A stretch of 8,366 bases of DNA from Solirubrobacterales bacterium (GTDB lineage: Bacteria > Actinomycetota > Thermoleophilia > Solirubrobacterales > 70-9). Both the position numbers and the translations under genes were made by a program. Positions 5,380-8,366 of the stretch are shown in pieces. Location: the NCBI GenBank assembly GCA_030152805.1, contig JASLIG010000059.1, positions 1 to 8,366 on the forward strand, written 5' to 3'. Every line of letters starts with the position of its first letter. Positions within the stretch are counted from its first letter, which is position 1. The notes beneath the pieces are model-generated. The model made no database searches, was not told where the DNA came from, and saw only the letters and a program-made list of their open reading frames with translations.

Positions 5380-6050
5380 GCGGCTACCCGGGGGCGGTCG
5401 AGGATCGCGGCCAGCTCGGGGGCCAGCGCGGCCAGTCGCTCGCGGTCGGGCTCGCCGGCAAGGCGGGTGTGGAGGAAGGCTAGGGTCGCGTCGATCAGGC
5501 GCTCGTCGATGCCGCGCGGCTGCGCCGCTCCGTCCTCGCCGCCGCGGGCGCGGCGCAGCATCGCCGCGAGGCGGGAGATCAAGAGGCGGCGGGCGGCGTT
5601 GAGCGCCGTCGCCTCGCGCGGGGCCTGGGCGCTGAGCAGGCGCCCGAGCTCGGGCGCCTCGCCGAAGAGCGCAAGGGCCGCACCGATGCCGTCGAGGAGC
5701 CGGTCGGAGTCCTCCCCGGCCTCTGCGCAGCTCGCCTCGATCGTCTCGCAGAGCCGGTCCGCCGCCGCCACGTAGGCGGCGAGCAGGCAGTCCCAGAGGT
5801 TGCCGAAGTGCTTGTAGAAGGTGCTGGTCGAGACGTTGGCCCGCTCGCTGACGTGGGTCGTGGTGACGTTGGCGTAGCCCTGCTCGCCCAGCGCCTCCGC
5901 CATCGCGGCGAGCAGCCGCAGCCGCTGGTGCTCGACCACGATCCCGGCGGGGATGCCGTGGCGCCCGCGCGGCAGCCGGCGGGGCAGGAGGGTGCCGGCC
6001 GAGAAGGGACCGTCGGCGGGCTCGGCGGCGATCAACCTCAGTTCGCTCAT
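5376..6050 (-). CDS. TetR/AcrR-family transcriptional regulator (TetR-E)
   Basis: A 224-residue regulator and the outlier of the set. It keeps the pre-domain motif as LPRGRHGIPAGIVVEHQRLR (26-45). The helix-turn-helix covers about 46-88: GYANVTTTHVSERANV, recognition helix TSTFYKHF (75-82). The usual K-E-x-C-F after it is replaced by NLWDCLLAAY. The ligand domain is alanine- and leucine-rich and lacks the VEV, VEAQ or EPLAAGGE signatures of the others, so it probably senses something different. The ATG overlaps the TetR-F stop by 4 bp (ATGA, 6047-6050), and AGGG (in GAGGGACG) lies just upstream, so translation is coupled to TetR-F. Its 3' end overlaps the vapC stop by 4 bp on the other strand. 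Ligand and targets unknown. Confidence 0.92.
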   Translation of the reverse strand: MSELRLIAAEPADGPFSAGTLLPRRLPRGRHGIPAGIVVEHQRLRLLAAMAEALGEQGYANVTTTHVSERANVSTSTFYKHFGNLWDCLLAAYVAAADRLCETIEASCAEAGEDSDRLLDGIGAALALFGEAPELGRLLSAQAPREATALNAARRLLISRLAAMLRRARGGEDGAAQPRGIDERLIDATLAFLHTRLAGEPDRERLAALAPELAAILDRPRVAA

Positions 6051-6757
6051 CGTCCCTCACCGCCAAGCCGCGCGCGGTCGTTCGCCAGCATTTCCCTGGC
6101 CGCCTCGAACTCCTCCTCGGCGACCTCCTTGCTCAGATAGGAGCCGATAACCAGGTGCGTCAGCTCGGGCAGCGAGTCCCAGAGCCGGCCCTCCTCGCCC
6201 GCGGCGAGGGCGTCGCAGAGCGCCGCCTCGACGCCGCCGACGACAAAGATCCCGGTCGCCTCCGGCGGCCGCTCGCCCGGCTCGATCTCGGTCCGAACGC
6301 TGTCGAGCAATCCCGCCAGCCGCTCGATCGCCTCGTCGTGCTTGGCCAGCGCCGTGCCGCGGGCGACCTGCACCTCGACGAAGAGCGCCCGCGCGATCGC
6401 CGGCCGCTCGGCGGCGAAACGCAGCAGCTCGACCAGCCCCGTACGCACCGCCGCCCGCCAGCCGCCCGCCGCGACCGCCGCCTCCAGCAGGGTGACCCCG
6501 AGGCGGTCGATCCAGGCCCCGTAGGCCTGGGCAAAGCAGTCCTCGAGGCTGTCGAAGTGGTCGTAGAACTGCTTGCGATGGCCGCCGCTGAACTCGAGCA
6601 CGGCGCGCACCGAGGCGGCGCGGTAGCCGCCCTCGCCGACGACCTCCAGGACGCCTTCCATCTCCCCCTCGCGGATCGTCGCGTCGGGGGTAGGTGCGGT
6701 TGTCTCGACCTGGAGCGCCTCCCCGGCTGCCGCGCAAGCTTCTGGTCGCATTGCCAT
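6047..6757 (-). CDS. TetR/AcrR-family transcriptional regulator (TetR-F)
   Basis: A 236-residue regulator preceded by one of the best ribosome binding sites here, AAGGAG 5 nt before the ATG. After a poorly conserved leader (1-27), the DNA-binding domain runs about 28-75: GYRAASVRAVLEFSGG, recognition helix RKQFYDHF (61-68), then LEDCF. The ligand domain carries PAIARALFVEVQVARG, LDSVRTEI and GIFVVGGVEAALCDAL, close to TetR-A, so these are paralogs; TetR-C is a more distant relative. It is the first gene of the F-E pair (4-bp stop/start overlap) and divergent from TetR-G across 107 bp. An in-frame ATG two codons later is possible but would place AAGGAG farther away. Ligand unknown. Confidence 0.92.
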   Translation of the reverse strand: MAMRPEACAAAGEALQVETTAPTPDATIREGEMEGVLEVVGEGGYRAASVRAVLEFSGGHRKQFYDHFDSLEDCFAQAYGAWIDRLGVTLLEAAVAAGGWRAAVRTGLVELLRFAAERPAIARALFVEVQVARGTALAKHDEAIERLAGLLDSVRTEIEPGERPPEATGIFVVGGVEAALCDALAAGEEGRLWDSLPELTHLVIGSYLSKEVAEEEFEAAREMLANDRARLGGEGR

Positions 6758-6781
6758 GTGGGCTCCTTGTCGCGAGCTTCT

Positions 6782-6796
6782 CCCCAGAAACTGGGG
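6782..6796. promoter_or_regulatory. Small perfect inverted repeat upstream of TetR-F
   Basis: CCCCAG-AAA-CTGGGG, a 6-bp perfect inverted repeat with a 3-nt centre. It lies 25-39 bp before the TetR-F start, between likely promoter sequences and the ribosome binding site. It could be an operator half or a hairpin in the transcript leader; the sequence does not decide which. Confidence 0.35.
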
Positions 6797-6830
6797 CTGC
6801 TGGATAAAAACTACTCCTTTTTTTCCGGAT

Positions 6831-6858
6831 ATGAAATCTTTTTAGAAAGGGCTATCCT
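6831..6858 (+). promoter_or_regulatory. Leaderless promoter of TetR-G
   Basis: TATCCT (6853-6858) ends 6 nt before the ATG at 6865, the same geometry as for TetR-B and TetR-D. ATGAAA (6831-6836; 4 of 6 to TTGACA) lies 16 bp upstream. The AAAGGG at 6846-6851 is too far (13 nt) to be a good ribosome binding site. GGATA (6827-6831) and TATCC (6853-6857) form an inverted repeat framing the promoter. Confidence 0.45.
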
Positions 6859-6864
6859 CGATTC

Positions 6865-7464
6865 ATGCAGTACCTCTCGCAGAGACTCGCGGCGGAGCCG
6901 GCGGGGACGCGGGAAGCGAAGGCCTCTCGCGGCGTTCTCGCCGGCAGTCAGCGCGAGCGCCTGCTCGACGCGACCGAGGCGCTGATCGCCGAGAAGGGAG
7001 CGACCAAGACGACGATCGAAGCGATCGTCAAGGCCGCGGGCGTCTCCTCGGCCACCTTCTACGAGTACTTCCGCGACAAGGAGGAGTGCTTCCTCGCCGC
7101 CTTCGACCGGGCCGTGGAGGAGCTGGGCGCCGCGGTGCGCGAGGCGGTCGCGGTGGACATGTCGCGCGGGGAGCGGGTGCGGGCGGGCCTGGCGGCGCTG
7201 CTGGCGGCGGTCGACGCCGAGCCGGCGCGGGCGCGGCTCTGCTTCGTCGAGGCGCAGAAGGGCGGGCCGCGGATGCGCGCCCGCTATGACGAGGTGCTCG
7301 ACGGCGCGGCCGCCGAGCTCGACGACCCGCTCGGCCAGGCGATCGCCGGCGGGCTCGCCTGGCTGTTGCGGGAACGGCTCGAGCTGGGTGGGGGAGGGAG
7401 CGTGCGGGAGCTGCTTCCGGAGATGACCGAGGTCGTCCTCACCCCCCATCCCGCTCATGGCTGA
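6865..7464 (+). CDS. TetR/AcrR-family transcriptional regulator (TetR-G)
   Basis: A 199-residue regulator, shorter than its sisters. It lacks the GRHGLP motif but keeps SQRERLL at the start of helix 1. The DNA-binding domain covers about 28-76: GATKTTIEAIVKAAGV, recognition helix SATFYEYF (62-69), then KEECFLAAFD. The ligand domain has RLCFVEAQKGG, IAGGLAWLLRERL and LLPEMTEVVLTP, the TetR-B pattern; the C-terminus stops soon after that point, about 20 residues before the alanine-rich end of TetR-B. The 3' end overlaps the TetR-H start by 8 bp (7457-7464), so G and H should be co-translated. Promoter evidence fixes the ATG at 6865. The two proteins made from coupled genes might pair, but this is untested inference. 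Confidence 0.93.
   Translation: MQYLSQRLAAEPAGTREAKASRGVLAGSQRERLLDATEALIAEKGATKTTIEAIVKAAGVSSATFYEYFRDKEECFLAAFDRAVEELGAAVREAVAVDMSRGERVRAGLAALLAAVDAEPARARLCFVEAQKGGPRMRARYDEVLDGAAAELDDPLGQAIAGGLAWLLRERLELGGGGSVRELLPEMTEVVLTPHPAHG
7077..7107 (+). repeat. 31-bp exact repeat, TetR-G copy
   Basis: Second copy of the exact match described at 2767-2797, in the same position of the paralogous gene and on the same strand. Confidence 0.85.
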
Positions 7465-8134
7465 GAGAGCGCGCGCCGCAGAGGAGTTGGCCTCCGGCAG
7501 GGACCGCCTACCGCCCGGCCGCCACGGCCTGCCGCGCGAATTCGTCGCCGAGAACCAGCGCGAGCGGCTGCTCAACGGCGTCGTCGAGGCGGTCGCCGAG
7601 CACGGCTACAACGCGACCACGATCGGCGCGATCGTCGAGGCGGCGGGGATCTCGCGCCGCACCTTCTACGAGTACTTCAAGGACAAGGAGGGCTGCTTCC
7701 TCGCCGCCTACGAGATGATCGACACTCACGTGCGCGGGGCGATGCTGGCGGCGGCCGAGCCGCCGGCGCTCTGGACCGAGCGGGTGCGGGCCAGCCTCGC
7801 CGCCCTGCTGGAGGTCCTCTCCCGCGACCTCGCCGTCGCCCGCTTCTACCTGACCGAGCCGCTCGCCGCCGGGGGAGAGGTCGCGGCGCGCTACCGCGAC
7901 GCGATGGCGCTACTTGCCGAGGCGATCCGCCCCGAGGCGGGCCCGACCGAGGCCGACGTCGAAGTCCGCGACCAAGTGCTGATGGGCGGCGTCGCCACTC
8001 TGATCGCTCGCCGCCTCGGGGCGGGCGAGGCGAACCGCCTGCCCGAGCTTCTCCCCGACCTCACCGAGCTTGCCCTCGCCCCCTACCTGGGACGCGAGGA
8101 GGCCCGCCGCCTCTCCCGCGAGGCGGCGATCTAA
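7457..8134 (+). CDS. TetR/AcrR-family transcriptional regulator (TetR-H)
   Basis: A 225-residue regulator. It has the pre-domain motif RLPPGRHGLPREFVAENQRE (17-36), then a helix-turn-helix at about 38-81: GYNATTIGAIVEAAGI, recognition helix RRTFYEYF (67-74), KEGCFLAAYE. The ligand domain has LTEPLAAGGEVAARYRDAM, GGVATLIARRL and LLPDLTELALAPYLG followed by EEARRLSREA, aligning with TetR-D almost end to end. Both therefore probably recognise related operators and ligands, or have only recently diverged. The ATG lies inside the last codons of TetR-G and has no separate promoter. Downstream is a 174-bp non-coding stretch. Targets unknown. Confidence 0.94.
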   Translation: MAERARAAEELASGRDRLPPGRHGLPREFVAENQRERLLNGVVEAVAEHGYNATTIGAIVEAAGISRRTFYEYFKDKEGCFLAAYEMIDTHVRGAMLAAAEPPALWTERVRASLAALLEVLSRDLAVARFYLTEPLAAGGEVAARYRDAMALLAEAIRPEAGPTEADVEVRDQVLMGGVATLIARRLGAGEANRLPELLPDLTELALAPYLGREEARRLSREAAI

Positions 8135-8165
8135 AACCCAGTTCATTCATTTCAGAAACTTCTCC

Positions 8166-8194
8166 TTGCATTCGTAAAACGTTTCTTTTATGCT
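8166..8194 (+). promoter_or_regulatory. Sigma-70-type promoter of the terminal gene
   Basis: TTGCAT (8166-8171), a 17-bp spacer and TATGCT (8189-8194), the best-formed promoter in the window. Transcription should start near 8201. The spacer holds the palindrome AAACGTTT (8177-8184), and AGAAAC (8154-8159) / GTTTCT (8181-8186) form a wider inverted repeat, either of which could be a regulator site. The surrounding 8135-8200 is AT-rich compared with the genes. Confidence 0.6.
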
Positions 8195-8200
8195 TTCCCT

Positions 8201-8308
8201 ATCGCTCGTCTCTGAGGCGGGCGATCACAGGGACATAACCGAGCCTCGCGGAAGCCGCAAAGGGAAGCGGCGGGCAGAGGGGCTCACGGGACAAGGAGAG
8301 AGATCTAG
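8201..8308 (+). promoter_or_regulatory. Structured 5' leader, about 108 nt, of unknown class
   Basis: The leader begins with a hairpin: ATCGCTCGTC (8201-8210), loop TCTGA, GGCGGGCGAT (8216-8225), 10 pairs including two G-U. A second domain is closed by GAGCC (8241-8245) / GGCTC (8281-8285). Inside it, CCGC at 8255-8258 can pair either with GCGG at 8248-8251 or with GCGG at 8267-8270, two mutually exclusive hairpins. The ribosome binding site AAGGAG (8293-8298) is outside these stems. The length and the alternative pairing suggest a regulatory leader, possibly a riboswitch or protein site. I do not recognise a known class. Confidence 0.4.
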
Positions 8309-8366
8309 ATGTTCTCGACGCTACGCACGCGTTTCGGCATCCCCGGAGTCATCTCGGTGATTGCCC
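8309..8366 (+). CDS. N-terminus of a probable exported protein (truncated by window end)
   Basis: Only 19 codons are present: MFSTLRTRFGIPGVISVIA. AAGGAG lies 10 nt before the ATG. The start has basic residues (Arg6, Arg8) followed by a run turning hydrophobic (GVISVIA), as in a signal peptide or N-terminal membrane anchor. From memory, similar openings occur on secreted or surface proteins of Solirubrobacterales, some with collagen-like or repetitive bodies. The function cannot be judged from this fragment. It has its own promoter and a long structured leader, so it is separate from the TetR array. Confidence 0.6.
   Translation, partial: MFSTLRTRFGIPGVISVIA

Noticed and set aside
8226..8290. 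A cyclic-di-GMP class I (GEMM) riboswitch in the terminal leader
   Set aside because: CACAGGG and GCAAAG resemble GEMM fragments, but the spacing, the GNRA-capped first hairpin and the second helix are not found.
1..8366. CRISPR array, insertion sequence, tRNA or rRNA
   Set aside because: No regularly spaced repeats, transposase motifs, terminal repeats or cloverleaf/rRNA signatures were seen; the repeats found are coding paralogy between regulators.

Overview
The window looks like a chromosomal segment of a high-GC actinobacterium. Most genes are strongly GC-rich (for example 47 of 60 bases in 4381-4440), several genes seem to be read from leaderless transcripts, and the last, truncated gene begins with a peptide (MFSTLRTRFGIPGVISVIA) that I associate from memory with secreted proteins of Thermoleophilia/Solirubrobacterales. 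That placement is an inference, not a database result.

Layout: (1) 127-1695 (+), a complete propionyl-CoA-type carboxyltransferase beta subunit. (2) 1702-8134, an unusual array of eight complete TetR/AcrR-family regulators, called TetR-A to TetR-H here: A (-), B, C, D (+), E, F (-), G, H (+). No enzyme, pump or transporter lies between them. (3) 4730-5379, a VapB (AbrB-type) / VapC (PIN) toxin-antitoxin pair inside the array, between D and E. It is visibly less GC-rich than its surroundings and carries a perfect 14-bp inverted repeat over its promoter and start codon. (4) 8135-8308, a non-coding stretch with a good sigma-70-type promoter and a long structured leader, followed by the first 19 codons of a probable exported protein (8309 onward).

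The regulators fall into recognisable types. A, C and F share a DCF...VEV pattern. B and G share KEECFLAAFD, VEAQ, GGLAWL and LLPEM. D and H share the PxGRHGLPREF N-terminal motif, RRTFYE and a near-identical C-terminus. The order A<- | B-> (C->) D-> on the left is repeated as F<- | G-> H-> on the right, and B and G share an exact 31-bp DNA match. The array therefore looks like the product of duplicating a divergent three-regulator module, with C and E as extra members and vapBC inserted between the halves.

Working together: F-E and G-H overlap and should be co-translated pairs. B, C and D follow each other at 36-52 bp, and D and G appear to have their own leaderless promoters. The divergent promoters 2416-2551 and 6758-6864 carry inverted repeats that may be operators. 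The ligands and targets of the regulators cannot be read from the window. The neighbouring carboxylase makes acyl-CoA metabolism one possible theme, but it is convergent with TetR-A and not shown to be a target.
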